Source of the DNA: Streptomyces sp. PT12
GTDB taxonomy: Bacteria; Actinomycetota; Actinomycetes; Streptomycetales; Streptomycetaceae
Direction of reading: 5' to 3'
NCBI RefSeq assembly: GCF_003311645.1
Contig: NZ_QEST01000256.1
Span: forward strand, 1 to 64,000
DNA length: 64,000 nucleotides
Shown: positions 33,102 through 41,214 of the stretch, piece by piece
Layout of the letters: each line of letters starts with the position of its first letter
How positions within the stretch are numbered: position 1 is the stretch's first letter
Notes under the pieces: generated by a model
What the model saw: only the letters and a program-made list of their open reading frames with translations
Database searches by the model: none
Told to the model about the DNA's origin: nothing
Position numbers and translations under genes: made by a program

Positions 33102-34067
33102 TCAGCCACGGGTCAGCAGGATCTTGCCCGTGTGCGCGCTCGACTCCAGCGCGCGATGGGCCTCGGCGGCCTCGGCGAGGGGGAGGGTGCGGTCGATGAC
33201 CGGGCTCAGGCGGCCGTCGGCGAGCAGCGGCCACACGTGCTCGCGCACCGCGGCGACGATCTCCGCCTTGCCCTCGGACGAGCGCGCCCGCAGGGACGCC
33301 GACGTGATCGTGGCGCGCTTCACCAGCAGGGAGCGCAGGTCGAGCTCGGCCTTGACCCCGCCCTGGAAGCCGATGATCACCAGGCGCCCGTCGGGGGCCA
33401 ACGCCCTGATGTTCCTGGCGAGATACTTCGCGCCCATGATGTCGAGCACGACATCGGCGCGGTCCGCGAGCTCGTCGGCGAAGTCCCGCTCGCGGTAGTT
33501 GATGAGCACGTCCGCGCCCAGCTCGGCGCAGCGCTCCAGCTTCTCCGCGCTGCCCGCGGTGACCGCGACCCGCGCCCCGAACGCCTTGGCCAGCTGGATC
33601 GCCACCGTGCCGATGCCGCTCGCGCCGCCGTGGACGAGCAGCGTCTCGCCCGCGCGCAGCCCCGCGCCCATGAACACCGTGGACCACACGGTGCACACCA
33701 CCTCGGGCAGCGCCGCCGCCGTCACCGGGTCGCAGCCCGCGGGGATCGGCAGCAGCTGGCCCGCGGGCACCGCGACCCGCTCCGCGTAGCCGCCGCCGCT
33801 CAGCAGGGCGCACACCTCGTCGCCCACGGCCCAGCCGGTCACGCCCTCGCCGAGCGCCGCGATCCGACCGCCGCACTCGAGCCCCGGATAGGGCGAAGCG
33901 CCGGGCGGGGGGCTGTAGTTGCCCTGCCGCTGGAGGACATCGGCGCGGTTCACCCCGGCCGCCGCCACCTCGACCAGCACGTCGCCAGGGCCCGCGACCG
34001 GGTCGGGCACCTCCGCCCAGGTCAGTGTCTCGGGTCCGCCGGGCTCGGAAATCGTGATCGCACGCAT
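33102..34067 (-). CDS. NAD(P)H quinone oxidoreductase, medium-chain type
   Basis: A 321-residue zinc-free medium-chain dehydrogenase/reductase of the QOR/PIG3 group. The N-terminal GroES-like domain contains AAAGVNRADVLQRQGNYSPP and PGLECGGRIAALGEGVTGW. The nucleotide-binding domain shows VHGGASGIGTVAIQLAKAFG (the AxxGxxG loop), ADVLINYRERDF and DIMGAKYLARNIRALAPDGR. Zinc-ligand cysteines are lacking. Members reduce quinones with NADPH, some by one-electron steps. RATITSASLRARSSEGKAEI near the C terminus is characteristic of PIG3-like proteins. The ATG at 34067 is the family start. It is apparently a single gene. Confidence 0.9.
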   Translation of the reverse strand: MRAITISEPGGPETLTWAEVPDPVAGPGDVLVEVAAAGVNRADVLQRQGNYSPPPGASPYPGLECGGRIAALGEGVTGWAVGDEVCALLSGGGYAERVAVPAGQLLPIPAGCDPVTAAALPEVVCTVWSTVFMGAGLRAGETLLVHGGASGIGTVAIQLAKAFGARVAVTAGSAEKLERCAELGADVLINYRERDFADELADRADVVLDIMGAKYLARNIRALAPDGRLVIIGFQGGVKAELDLRSLLVKRATITSASLRARSSEGKAEIVAAVREHVWPLLADGRLSPVIDRTLPLAEAAEAHRALESSAHTGKILLTRG

Positions 34068-34122
34068 GCCGAGCACGGTACGCCCGTGCCCCTCGAAGCC
34101 GCACCGGAGGTGGGAAGGCGCC

Positions 34123-34470
34123 TCAGAGGTGGATGGGTCGCTCGCACCCCGCGCAGAACGTTCCCCCGGCGCGCCGCTCCAACTCCCGGTGCTCACAGAT
34201 TCGTTCGGGCGGCAGGCTGCGGCGGCGCTGCTCCTCGCGCACCAGGTGCACCAGCTCGGCGATGCACTGCCCGCACGCGTACAGCTCGCCCGCCACGGAC
34301 GGCGTCCGCACCGGGCCGATCCACAGCACGCTGACGTTCTCCCTGCGGCACCAGAGCCAGCAGCGGCCCGCCGCCCAGGGGTTGCCCCCTGGCGCGCTCC
34401 TCGGCACCGGCCAGCCGCTGATGCCGGAGAAGACGATGCCTTCCAGGGTCATGTGCACCTCGACACTCAC
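34123..34470 (-). CDS. Conserved-looking cysteine-rich small protein
   Basis: A 115-residue protein of no recognised family. The N-terminal half is TLEGIVFSGISGWPVPRSAP; the C-terminal half contains six cysteines, including CGQC at about 68-71 and a CAGC pair near the end, with His residues (HLVREEQ, CEHRELERR), which suggests one or two zinc sites. No membrane segment or signal is visible. The start is set at the GTG at 34470; the ATG at 34452 inside is an alternative. It lies 55 bases upstream of the quinone oxidoreductase start on the same strand, so the two may be co-transcribed. The 163 bases upstream hold nothing recognisable. Confidence 0.55.
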   Translation of the reverse strand: MSVEVHMTLEGIVFSGISGWPVPRSAPGGNPWAAGRCWLWCRRENVSVLWIGPVRTPSVAGELYACGQCIAELVHLVREEQRRRSLPPERICEHRELERRAGGTFCAGCERPIHL

Positions 34471-34633
34471 GTCAGCCCTTCGCTCGACACGGGGATCAGG
34501 GCGCCGCCGCCCGCCGCCGCGCGCCCACCGCCATGTGACCACGCGCGGGCCCGGTGGACACGCCCTCGGGCGGTGGGGACATCGGGGAATGGGCGCGCGA
34601 ACGCGCCGAGCGGCGGCCGTTTCGGACGTGAGG

Positions 34634-35413
34634 TCAGGGAAGCGCGGGCGCGCGCCCCGTTGACCTGGCGTAGGCGACCTTCTCCCCCGCCGCCACGAAG
34701 CCGAGCGCGGCATAGAGCCGGGCGGCGCCGTCGTCGGCGGGCTCGAGCCACACCGCGTCGGCACCGGCCCGCAGCGCGCCCGCCGCGAGGTGCGCGGTGA
34801 CGGCGGCGCCGATGCCACGGCGGCGGAGCGCGGGCACGACGCCGAGCCCGATCAGCTCGGAAAGACCCTCGGCCGGTGGCGTGCAGGCGCCGGATCCCGC
34901 GGGCACGCCCGGGGTGCCGAAGACGGCGAGCGCCACCACGCCCCCCTCGGCCAGGGTCAGGCGCGGCGCGGCGATCGCCCCCTCGCCGACCGCCCCGCTC
35001 CGCCCGTATGCCTCGTGCTGGATCTCGGCCACCCAGCGCAGCCCGGCCTCGCCCTCGGGGGTGCCGATCGTCAGCCCCGGCACGGGCGGAGGCGCGCGCA
35101 ACGTGCCGGGGGCGCACACCATGACGGGGGCGCGGCTCTCGGGCGCGAATCCGGCGGCGCGCAGGGCGCGTTCGACGGAGGGGGCGCACTCCGGCAGGAA
35201 CTCACAGCGCGGAAGCCGGTCGCGCGCCTCGAACGCCTCGATCAGCGCCCGCACATCGGCCGCCGACGGCTCGGCGCCGTCGTCAGGGATGGCGTAGTTG
35301 GCGTAGGGGCTCGGCCAGTCGGGCCGATGGCGCAGGGTGAAGGGCCCCACCCGCACCCGGTGGGGCGAGCGGGCGGCGAGGGCGCGGATGTGCCGCTGCA
35401 CGCGGGCCTCCAC
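34634..35413 (-). CDS. GNAT family N-acetyltransferase
   Basis: A 259-residue protein with a GNAT domain in its C-terminal half: ELIGLGVVPALRRRGIGAAV is the acetyl-CoA binding loop (R-R-x-G-I-G) and AVWLEPADDGAARLYAALGF closes the fold with the Leu-Glu-Ala...Tyr pattern. The N-terminal half (VQRHIRALAARSPHRVRVGP, AEPSAADVRALIEAF, ALRAAGFAPESRAPVMVC) looks like a second, degenerate GNAT module, as in two-domain acetyltransferases. The substrate is unknown. The GTG at 35413 follows GAGGAGGG. It is a lone gene between the cysteine-rich protein and a terminator hairpin. Confidence 0.8.
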   Translation of the reverse strand: MEARVQRHIRALAARSPHRVRVGPFTLRHRPDWPSPYANYAIPDDGAEPSAADVRALIEAFEARDRLPRCEFLPECAPSVERALRAAGFAPESRAPVMVCAPGTLRAPPPVPGLTIGTPEGEAGLRWVAEIQHEAYGRSGAVGEGAIAAPRLTLAEGGVVALAVFGTPGVPAGSGACTPPAEGLSELIGLGVVPALRRRGIGAAVTAHLAAGALRAGADAVWLEPADDGAARLYAALGFVAAGEKVAYARSTGRAPALP

Positions 35414-35458
35414 GGCGGTGATCCCTCCTCGGAACGGCGTGCCCCCAGGAACGGCACG

Positions 35459-35485
35459 GCCCCGCCGCGCTGGCAACGGCGGGGC
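35459..35485. terminator. Hairpin downstream of the zinc-ribbon gene
   Basis: GCCCCGCCG (35459-35467) and CGGCGGGGC (35477-35485) make a nine-bp perfect stem with a nine-base loop, about 100 bases after the zinc-ribbon stop on the minus strand and before the GNAT gene. Confidence 0.5.
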
Positions 35486-35542
35486 GGCACGCGGACGTCG
35501 GCGCGAGCCCGTGGATCGGCGGCTCGGAAGCGAACGGCCCTG

Positions 35543-35590
35543 GAAAGAAACCGGCTCTGAAAGAAACCGGCTCTGAAAGAAACCGGCTCA
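35543..35590. repeat. 16-bp tandem repeat reaching the zinc-ribbon stop codon
   Basis: Three copies of GAAAGAAACCGGCTCT (last base A in the third) run from 35543 to 35590; on the minus strand the first copy begins with the TGA stop of the zinc-ribbon gene. The unit is less G/C-rich than its surroundings. Confidence 0.92.
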
Positions 35591-35887
35591 GGAGGAGAAG
35601 AACAGCCCCGAGAGGCCGCCCCTGCGGTGGCCGTGGTGGCCGTGGTGACCGCCGTGGTGGCCGCCGTGCGGCGCGCCCCAGGCGGGCCCGCCCGCGGGGT
35701 AGGGCTGCCCGGCGGGGGGCGGCGGCGGGGCGGCGTGCTGCTGCGGCGCCCACTGGGACTCCAGCTGCGTGATGTGCTCAAGCTCCCCGTAGTCGAGGAA
35801 GATCCCCCGGCAGCCGCTGCACTGCTCTATCTGGACCCCGCTACGGGTGAACGTGTGCATCGGCGCACGGCACTTGGGACACTGCAT
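35588..35887 (-). CDS. Zinc-ribbon (zf-TFIIB type) protein
   Basis: A 99-residue protein. The N terminus is a zf-TFIIB-like ribbon: MQCPKCRAPM and EQCSGCRGIFLDYGELEHI supply two CxxC pairs for one zinc ion, with the F/L-D-x-G-E-L segment typical of the family. Residues 45-80 are Pro/Gln/Gly-rich, and about 75-90 form a His-rich tract (HGGHHGGHHGHHGHRRGG) that could bind further metal. The last residues GLSGLFFSS are hydrophobic. Its function is unknown; similar small proteins are common in actinobacteria. The tandem repeat described separately begins at its stop codon. It is on the same strand as the phosphotransferase gene upstream, 36 bases away. Confidence 0.78.
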   Translation of the reverse strand: MQCPKCRAPMHTFTRSGVQIEQCSGCRGIFLDYGELEHITQLESQWAPQQHAAPPPPPAGQPYPAGGPAWGAPHGGHHGGHHGHHGHRRGGLSGLFFSS

Positions 35888-35923
35888 ATCGGCTCCATGG
35901 TCGAATCGCGTGGCCTCCTCACC

Positions 35924-36889
35924 CTACGGCAGCGCCACGATCCGGAGACAGGAGATGAGAAGAGCCTCATCTTCGTCCGAGGGGGAACGTCCCGACTCCG
36001 CCGCGCGTGCCAGCGCGCGGGCCGCGGCCTGAGCGGTCATCACCCGGGCCGGGCCGTCGAGCACCGCCCAGGGGTCGGAGCCGCCCCACCCCGGCGCCGC
36101 CGCGCGGTACGCGCCGAGCAGCCGGTGCCAGTCGGCGGGCGGGAGCAGCCCCGCGGCGAACCAGGCCGCTGGCCTGGCCAGGTCCCAGGCCGGGTCGCCG
36201 AGCCCCAGCTCGTCCACGTCGATGAGATGCCAACTCCCGCCGTCGGCCGGGTGGCTGACGAGCTGCCCCAGGTGGAAGTCGCCATGGCACAGCACGGCGG
36301 CGCCCTGGGCGGGACAGGGGGGCAGGGGCGCGGACAGGATGCGTTCCACCGCTGCACGCGCCCGCGCGTGCACCGGGTCGGTCTCGGTGGCGCGCAACAG
36401 CGCGAGCGCCTCGCCCGCCCGCGCGGGCCAGCCCGACCGCGGCAGCGGCCCGAGCGGGCGGAGGTCGGTGGCGTGCAGCCTGGCCAGCAGCGTCCCGGCC
36501 GCCTCCCACGGCACGTCGCCGGGGTCGCCGGGGTCGACGGGGGTGCCGTAGGGCCACAGGGTCGCCGCGCGCCCGTCGGCGAGGCGCGCGACGGTGGCGG
36601 GCGGCAGGGGAGGCAGCAGGATCCCGGCGAGCGCGGGGTGGGCCGCGGTGGCGACGCGCGCGGCGAGCGCATCGGCGTCGGCCGTCTCGGGGTGGGCCTT
36701 GGCGACCGCGTCGCCGAGGCGGATCACCGTGCCTGTGGGCCGGTCGGCCAGCACGACGGGCTCGGCCGCGGTGGCCGAACGCGCGAGCCCGGCGGCGAGC
36801 TGGCCGAGCCCGAGCCGGTCGAGCCGTTGCTGATCGAGTCCGGGCCGGTCGTGGCGCATGCCGTCGTGGCGCATGCCGTCGTGGCGCAT
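35924..36889 (-). CDS. Phosphotransferase of the aminoglycoside/fructosamine kinase fold
   Basis: A 321-residue APH-type kinase. The catalytic motif AVLCHGDFHLGQLVSHPADG and the metal motif HLIDVDELGLGDPAWDLARP are intact; the N-lobe has GTVIRLGDAVAKAHPE with the ATP Lys. Its substrate is unknown. The N terminus begins with three copies of the pentapeptide MRHDG/MRHDR, a 15-bp tandem repeat that offers three in-frame ATG codons (36889, 36874, 36859), so the exact start is uncertain; the first is five bases after the potassium channel stop. It is the last gene of the moeA - channel - kinase run on the minus strand, with short or overlapping junctions. Confidence 0.78.
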   Translation of the reverse strand: MRHDGMRHDGMRHDRPGLDQQRLDRLGLGQLAAGLARSATAAEPVVLADRPTGTVIRLGDAVAKAHPETADADALAARVATAAHPALAGILLPPLPPATVARLADGRAATLWPYGTPVDPGDPGDVPWEAAGTLLARLHATDLRPLGPLPRSGWPARAGEALALLRATETDPVHARARAAVERILSAPLPPCPAQGAAVLCHGDFHLGQLVSHPADGGSWHLIDVDELGLGDPAWDLARPAAWFAAGLLPPADWHRLLGAYRAAAPGWGGSDPWAVLDGPARVMTAQAAARALARAAESGRSPSDEDEALLISCLRIVALP

Positions 36890-36894
36890 GGCCT

Positions 36895-38013
36895 TCAGCG
36901 GCGCGGGATGCGCCACGAGCCGGGGCCGCGCTCGCGCTTCTCCTTGTCGGCGAGGATCTTGGCGTCCTCGGGCCTGACCCGCTGGATGACCACGAGGCGG
37001 TCGGTCAGCTCGAGCGTGGCCGCGTCCGGGTCGTCGAACGGCAGCAGCTGGTGGCCGCGTATCACGGACACGACCAGGTCGTCCGTCTCGCGCGGCGAAC
37101 GGCCCGCCTCCGCCTTGGTGACGGGCCGCTCGCGCAGGCTCAGGCCCTTGCTGTGCTGGATCAGGTCCTCCATGACCGCGCCCGAGCTCGGGCTGATCAT
37201 GGACAGGCCGAGCATGCGCCCCACCGCGCTCGCGCTCGTGATGACGGCGTCCGCGCCCGACTGGCGCAGCAGCGGAACGTTCTCCTCCTCGCGGACCGAG
37301 GCCACGATCCGCACGGTGGTGCTCAGCTGCCGCACGGTGAGCGCCACGAGCACGGCCGTGTCGTCGCGCTGGGTGGAGATCACGACCTGCCTGGCGCGGT
37401 CGGCGCGCGCCCTGATCAGGACGTCGCTGCGGGTGGCGTCGCCGACGACCCCGGCGTAGCCGTCGACGTTGGCCATCTCGACGACCTTGGTGCTCGGGTC
37501 CACCACGACGATCTGGTCGCGGGCGAGCCCCGCACTCATCAGCGTCTCGGCCGCCGACCTGCCCTTGGTGCCGAAGCCGACGATGACGGTGTGATCACGC
37601 AAGTTCTTCCTCCAGTGGGACAGCCGCCACTGATCGCGGGTGCGCTCGGTCAGCACTTCGAGCGTGGTGCCGACCAGGATGATCAGGAACAGCACGCGGA
37701 GCGGCGTGATCAGAAACGTCGTGATCAGGCGCGCGGTGTCCGTGGCCGGGACGACATCGCCGTAGCCGGTGGTGGAGAGCGAGACGGTGACGTAGTAGAG
37801 GGAGTCGATGAACCCGACCTCGCCACCCTGGTTGTCGTGGTACCCGGCGCGGTCGAAGTAGACGAGCACGACGGCGGTGGCGAGCACCGCCAGCGCCATG
37901 AGGAGGCGCCGGATCACCTGGGCCAGCGGCCCTGGGGCGTAACGCGGCAGGCTTGCGCCGTGCGACAGGTCGTCGGCCTGGGCGCGTGCGGGGTGGGAGG
38001 CGGGAAATCTCAT
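36895..38013 (-). CDS. Potassium channel protein with a TrkA (RCK) domain
   Basis: A 372-residue two-helix K+ channel. Helix 1 is at about 33-52 (RRLLMALAVLATAVVLVYFD), the pore loop carries the selectivity filter in TVSLSTTGYGDVVPATD, and helix 2 is LITTFLITPLRVLFLIILVG. The cytoplasmic part has a TrkA-N Rossmann fold (VIVGFGTKGRSAAETLMSAG, VVVDPSTKVVEMANVDGYAG, GDATRSDVLIRARADRARQV) and a smaller C-terminal domain (VIRGHQLLPFDDPDAATLEL, DRLVVIQRV). Nucleotide or ligand binding to the RCK ring gates the pore. The ATG overlaps the moeA stop (ATGA). Coupling to molybdenum cofactor genes has no obvious reason. Confidence 0.9.
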   Translation of the reverse strand: MRFPASHPARAQADDLSHGASLPRYAPGPLAQVIRRLLMALAVLATAVVLVYFDRAGYHDNQGGEVGFIDSLYYVTVSLSTTGYGDVVPATDTARLITTFLITPLRVLFLIILVGTTLEVLTERTRDQWRLSHWRKNLRDHTVIVGFGTKGRSAAETLMSAGLARDQIVVVDPSTKVVEMANVDGYAGVVGDATRSDVLIRARADRARQVVISTQRDDTAVLVALTVRQLSTTVRIVASVREEENVPLLRQSGADAVITSASAVGRMLGLSMISPSSGAVMEDLIQHSKGLSLRERPVTKAEAGRSPRETDDLVVSVIRGHQLLPFDDPDAATLELTDRLVVIQRVRPEDAKILADKEKRERGPGSWRIPRR

Positions 38014-39254
38014 GGGTGCGGAAGGTCGAGGAGGCGGACCCGCTGACGGGCCTCCGCGCCTCCGGGCGGGATGACCGCCAGCGCCGAAGCGGCGGCGATG
38101 CCACGCAGCATAGCGGGGCCAGCGTAGCTCAACGGCCTGGCACTGCCGGGGTCCGGAGCCTCGACGGGCACCAGCCTGGTGTCCTTGGGGTGGCCCGTGA
38201 CGGGCGCGGTGAGCGTGGCGGCCCGCCCGGGCGCGGGGGGCCGGTCGGCCAGGGCGCGCAGCAGGGGCTCGGCCAGGGTGAGCAGCCCGGAGACGGCGGC
38301 CAGGGGGTTGCCAGGGAGGCCGACGAGCGGAACGCCGCCAGGCAGCTCGGCCAGCAGCATCGGGTGGCCAGGGCGCACGGCGACGCCGCTGATCAGCAGC
38401 TCGGCGCCAAGCGCCGCGAGCACCCCGCGCAGGTGGTCCATGGGCCCCTTGGCAGTGGACCCCGTGGTGACGATCAGGTCGGCGCGGCTGGTGGCCAGCG
38501 CCTCGCGCAGCGCGTCGGCGTCGTCGCCGAGGCGGCGCGTGACCAGCACCTGCGCGCCGAGCGCGGTCAGCCAGGGCCCGGTCATCGGGCCGAGGGCGTC
38601 GCGGATACGCCCGTCGTGCGGGAGCCCGCGGAACAGCAGCTCGTCGCCGAGCACCAGCACCTCGGCGCGCGGGCGGGGGCGGACGGCGAGCTGGTCGTAC
38701 CCGGCCGCGGCGGCGAGGCCGAGGGCGGCCGGGGTCAACGGGGTGCGCGCGGGCAGCAGCTCGGCCCCCGTGCGGCACTCCTGGCCCCTGGCCCTGACGT
38801 CGGCGCCGGGCTGGGGCGTCGCCCCGGTGAGGCGCCCGGCCCGCACGGTGCCGTGCTCGGCGCGCAGCACAGCGGTGGCGCCCTCGGGGATGCGGGCCCC
38901 TGTGGCAATGGGCACGGCCTCGCCGTCCGTGAGCGCCCCCGCGGCTGGAGCCCCGGCGAGCGCGCCGGTGCCGCACGTCAGCGCCCAGGGCCCGGGGCCC
39001 GCGACGGCCCAGCCGTCCATGGCCGAGGTGTCGAACGCGGGCAGGTCGGTGAGCGCGGTCAGCGGCGCGGCGAGGGTGTGGCCGAGGGCGAGATCGAGCG
39101 GCAGCCTGCGGGGCGGCAGGGGCGCGACGGCCCGGTGCGCGGTGGCGCGGGCGGCCTCCCACGCGGGGTCGGCCTCGGCGCGGGGGGCGGGGCGCGGCGG
39201 GGCGAGCCGCGGGTCGTTGGCGAGGGCGAGCGCGTCGTCGAACTCATCGATCAT
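38010..39254 (-). CDS. moeA: Molybdopterin molybdenumtransferase
   Basis: A 414-residue enzyme that inserts molybdate into molybdopterin-AMP. Signatures: PAFDTSAMDGWAVAGPGPWA in domain III, EAVPIATGARIPEGATAVLR, VRARGQECRTGAELLPARTP, and the MoCF-binding domain with TTGSTAKGPMDHLRGVLAAL, RPGHPMLLAEL and LVGLPGNPLAAVSGLLTL. The C-terminal beta-barrel contains DTRLVPVEAPDPGSARPLSY. Here the usual TGGTS-type loop reads TTGSTA and the PG(K/H)P-type loop is RPGHP, acceptable for MoeA2-like proteins. Start and stop overlap the neighbouring genes (ATGA both sides), so the operon runs mobA-like - moeA - channel - phosphotransferase. Confidence 0.88.
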   Translation of the reverse strand: MIDEFDDALALANDPRLAPPRPAPRAEADPAWEAARATAHRAVAPLPPRRLPLDLALGHTLAAPLTALTDLPAFDTSAMDGWAVAGPGPWALTCGTGALAGAPAAGALTDGEAVPIATGARIPEGATAVLRAEHGTVRAGRLTGATPQPGADVRARGQECRTGAELLPARTPLTPAALGLAAAAGYDQLAVRPRPRAEVLVLGDELLFRGLPHDGRIRDALGPMTGPWLTALGAQVLVTRRLGDDADALREALATSRADLIVTTGSTAKGPMDHLRGVLAALGAELLISGVAVRPGHPMLLAELPGGVPLVGLPGNPLAAVSGLLTLAEPLLRALADRPPAPGRAATLTAPVTGHPKDTRLVPVEAPDPGSARPLSYAGPAMLRGIAAASALAVIPPGGAEARQRVRLLDLPHP

Positions 39255-40096
39255 GTGCGCTGCTCTGCCTGCGCCTGCTCCTGGTGGCGCTGCTCCTGCT
39301 CCCACACCTCGGCGAGCGCGGAGACCTTGCGGGCGGCCTCGGCGGGCGAGATGCCGTGCAGCGCCGCGGCGTATCCGATGAGGAACGTCGTCAGCGGGGC
39401 GGCGGGGCGGGCCACGCCGTGGGCGGCGTCACGGGCGGTGTCGAGCAGCGCGGCGGTGTCCACGTCGGGGTCGATGCCGAGCTCGGTCTTGACGGCGGCA
39501 ATCCATTCGTCCAGCACCGTCCCATGGTCCCTGATCCGGGCACGGGCCGCTGCGATGTCCGCCCAGGTGTCGCAGTCGAGGCCGCCGGGCACCTCAAGCC
39601 GGTGCAGGGTCAGGCCCTGGAGCAGCAGCTTCAGCGGCATTCCTGCGAGGGTGCCGAACTCGGCGTCCAGCGCGGCGAGTTCGCGCCGCAGCGGCGCGGC
39701 GCGGTAGACGGCGGTGAGTGGCTGGTCGCGGTCCTCGCCGTCGCGCAGCAGCTGGCCCTCGGCCCTGGGGGGCACGGCGAGCAGCCGGTGGACGGTGGCG
39801 GGCGCGAGAAACGGCAGGTCGGCGGCGAGCACGGCGACGAGCGGCCTAGTGGTGTGGGCGAGCCCGGCGTGCAGCGCGGTGAGCGGGCCGCCGCCCGGCG
39901 GGTCCTCGCTCGCCCACAGAACGGCCCGAGCGGTGGGGCGCTCGGGCCCGACGACCACGGTGCGGTCCGCGTCGCGGCAGGCGGCGAGAACGCGATCGAG
40001 CAACGTGCGGGCCCCGACGCGCACGGCGGGCTTGTCGGCGCCCCCCAACCGTCGCGCCCCACCCCCGGCCAGCACGACGGCGTCGTAGAGTGCCAT
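39251..40096 (-). CDS. MobA-like nucleotidyltransferase fused to a DUF6457-type domain
   Basis: A 281-residue protein. The first 195 residues are a MobA-type NTP-transferase: AVVLAGGGARRLGGADKPAV (the LAGGxSxRxGxDK motif), VVVGPERPTARAV, GGPLTALHAGLAHT and VLAADLPFLAPATVHRLL with the metal-binding Asp. MobA links GMP to molybdopterin. The last 80 residues (LDEWIAAVKTELGIDPDVDT, LTTFLIGYAAALHGISPAEA, RKVSALAEVWEQE) form a helical domain seen alone as a small protein in other actinomycetes (DUF6457, from memory). Fusion to MobA and position before moeA support a molybdenum cofactor role. The ATG at 40096 is chosen; the long upstream extension in frame is repetitive DNA. Confidence 0.82.
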   Translation of the reverse strand: MALYDAVVLAGGGARRLGGADKPAVRVGARTLLDRVLAACRDADRTVVVGPERPTARAVLWASEDPPGGGPLTALHAGLAHTTRPLVAVLAADLPFLAPATVHRLLAVPPRAEGQLLRDGEDRDQPLTAVYRAAPLRRELAALDAEFGTLAGMPLKLLLQGLTLHRLEVPGGLDCDTWADIAAARARIRDHGTVLDEWIAAVKTELGIDPDVDTAALLDTARDAAHGVARPAAPLTTFLIGYAAALHGISPAEAARKVSALAEVWEQEQRHQEQAQAEQRT

Positions 40097-41152
40097 GCCC
40101 ACTACGCTACCGTTCCCCCTCCGGGGAGCGAGCGACGCTCCCCTCCGGGGAGGAACGACGGCTGCGGCCCCCCGGCACAAAGCCGGGCGCTGCGCGCGCG
40201 GCGGATCGCGCCTACGGCGCGGGCGTTGGGCGCGCTGCCGCGCGGGGTGCGCTGCCGCGCGGGGACAGTTGTGGTCGACGGCGGTCGCCGGGCGGGACGT
40301 TGCCCGCGGCAGGCGTCTCGCGCTGCCGCGCGGCAATCGCGCCTGCGGCGCGGGGGGTTGTCGCCTACGGCGGGCTTTCCGCGCTGGCGCGCGGTGTGCG
40401 CGCCGCGCGGGGGTTGAGGGCTGGGGCAACGGTGACCGTCGGGTGGGACGTTGTCTGCGGCGGGCTTTCCGCGCTGGCGCGCGGGGTGCGCGCTGAGTTG
40501 CGCCTGCTGGGGGCGGTTGTGGCCGACGGTGGTCGTCGGGGCGTTGCCTGCGGCGAGCGGTGCGCGCTGACGCGCGGCTGGCGCTCCGCGCCGAGGCATT
40601 GGGGCCCGGGGGACGCCGCCCTTGGCGGCTGGGCGGTGCGCGCTGGCACGCCGCGGCCCCGGCGAAACGCCTGCCGCGGGCAGGCACCGTTCGACGAAGC
40701 CCACCGCTCCGGGTGTCGAGACACCCCCGCACACGCCACGGCACACAACGCCCGAGGGCCGCAGGCCGGGGCGACACTGGGCGTCTCAACGGCGCGCAGC
40801 TACACACCCCGTGGCCACGCGGCCCCGGCGCGAAGCGCATGCCGCAGGCGCGATCCCCCCGCGCCAGCGCACAAAGCCCGCCGCAGGCGCCAACCCCCCG
40901 CGCCGCAGGCGCGATTGCCGCGCGGCAGCGCGAAGCGCCCGCCGTGAGGGCAACACCCCGCGCGAAACGCCACCCGCGCGCCAGCGCGCACACCCCGCGC
41001 GAAGCACGATCCCCCGCGCGCCAGCGCGAAACGCCGCCCGCAGGCAACGCCCCACCCGGCGAACACCGTCGACCACAACCGCACCCCGCGCGGCAGCGCG
41101 AAGCGCCCGCCGCGGGCGCAACCCACCGCGCCGCAGGCGCGGGGGCGGCCAG
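40097..41152. repeat. 1.06-kb low-complexity region with long inverted repeats
   Basis: No gene is supported between the mobA-like gene and the second bkd operon. The region is built from short G/C-rich words such as GCGCTGCCGCGCGG, GCGCCTGCGGCGCG and GCTGGCGCGCGG. The left half (about 40200-40580) is largely the reverse complement of the right half (about 40800-41140). The best pair, 40319-40360 and 40891-40932, is identical over 42 bases. Within the left half, a segment containing GCGGGCTTTCCGCGCTGGCG occurs twice as a direct repeat near 40368 and 40458. All six frames stay open for long stretches because stop codons are absent from the repeat words, so the long Arg/Ala-rich frames here are not genes. 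A hairpin at 40123-40143 (GGGGAGCG/CGCTCCCC) lies in the mobA-like leader. Confidence 0.8.
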
Positions 41153-41209
41153 GCTCCTCGCAGAGGGTGCCGCTCCTCGCAGAGGGTGCCGCTCCTCGCA
41201 GAGGGTGCC
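41153..41209. repeat. 19-bp tandem repeat after the E2 stop codon
   Basis: Three perfect copies of GCTCCTCGCAGAGGGTGCC end five bases from the stop codon of the second E2 gene. Each unit contains a small palindrome (CTCCTCGCAGAGG). Confidence 0.93.
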
Positions 41210-41214
41210 GCGTT

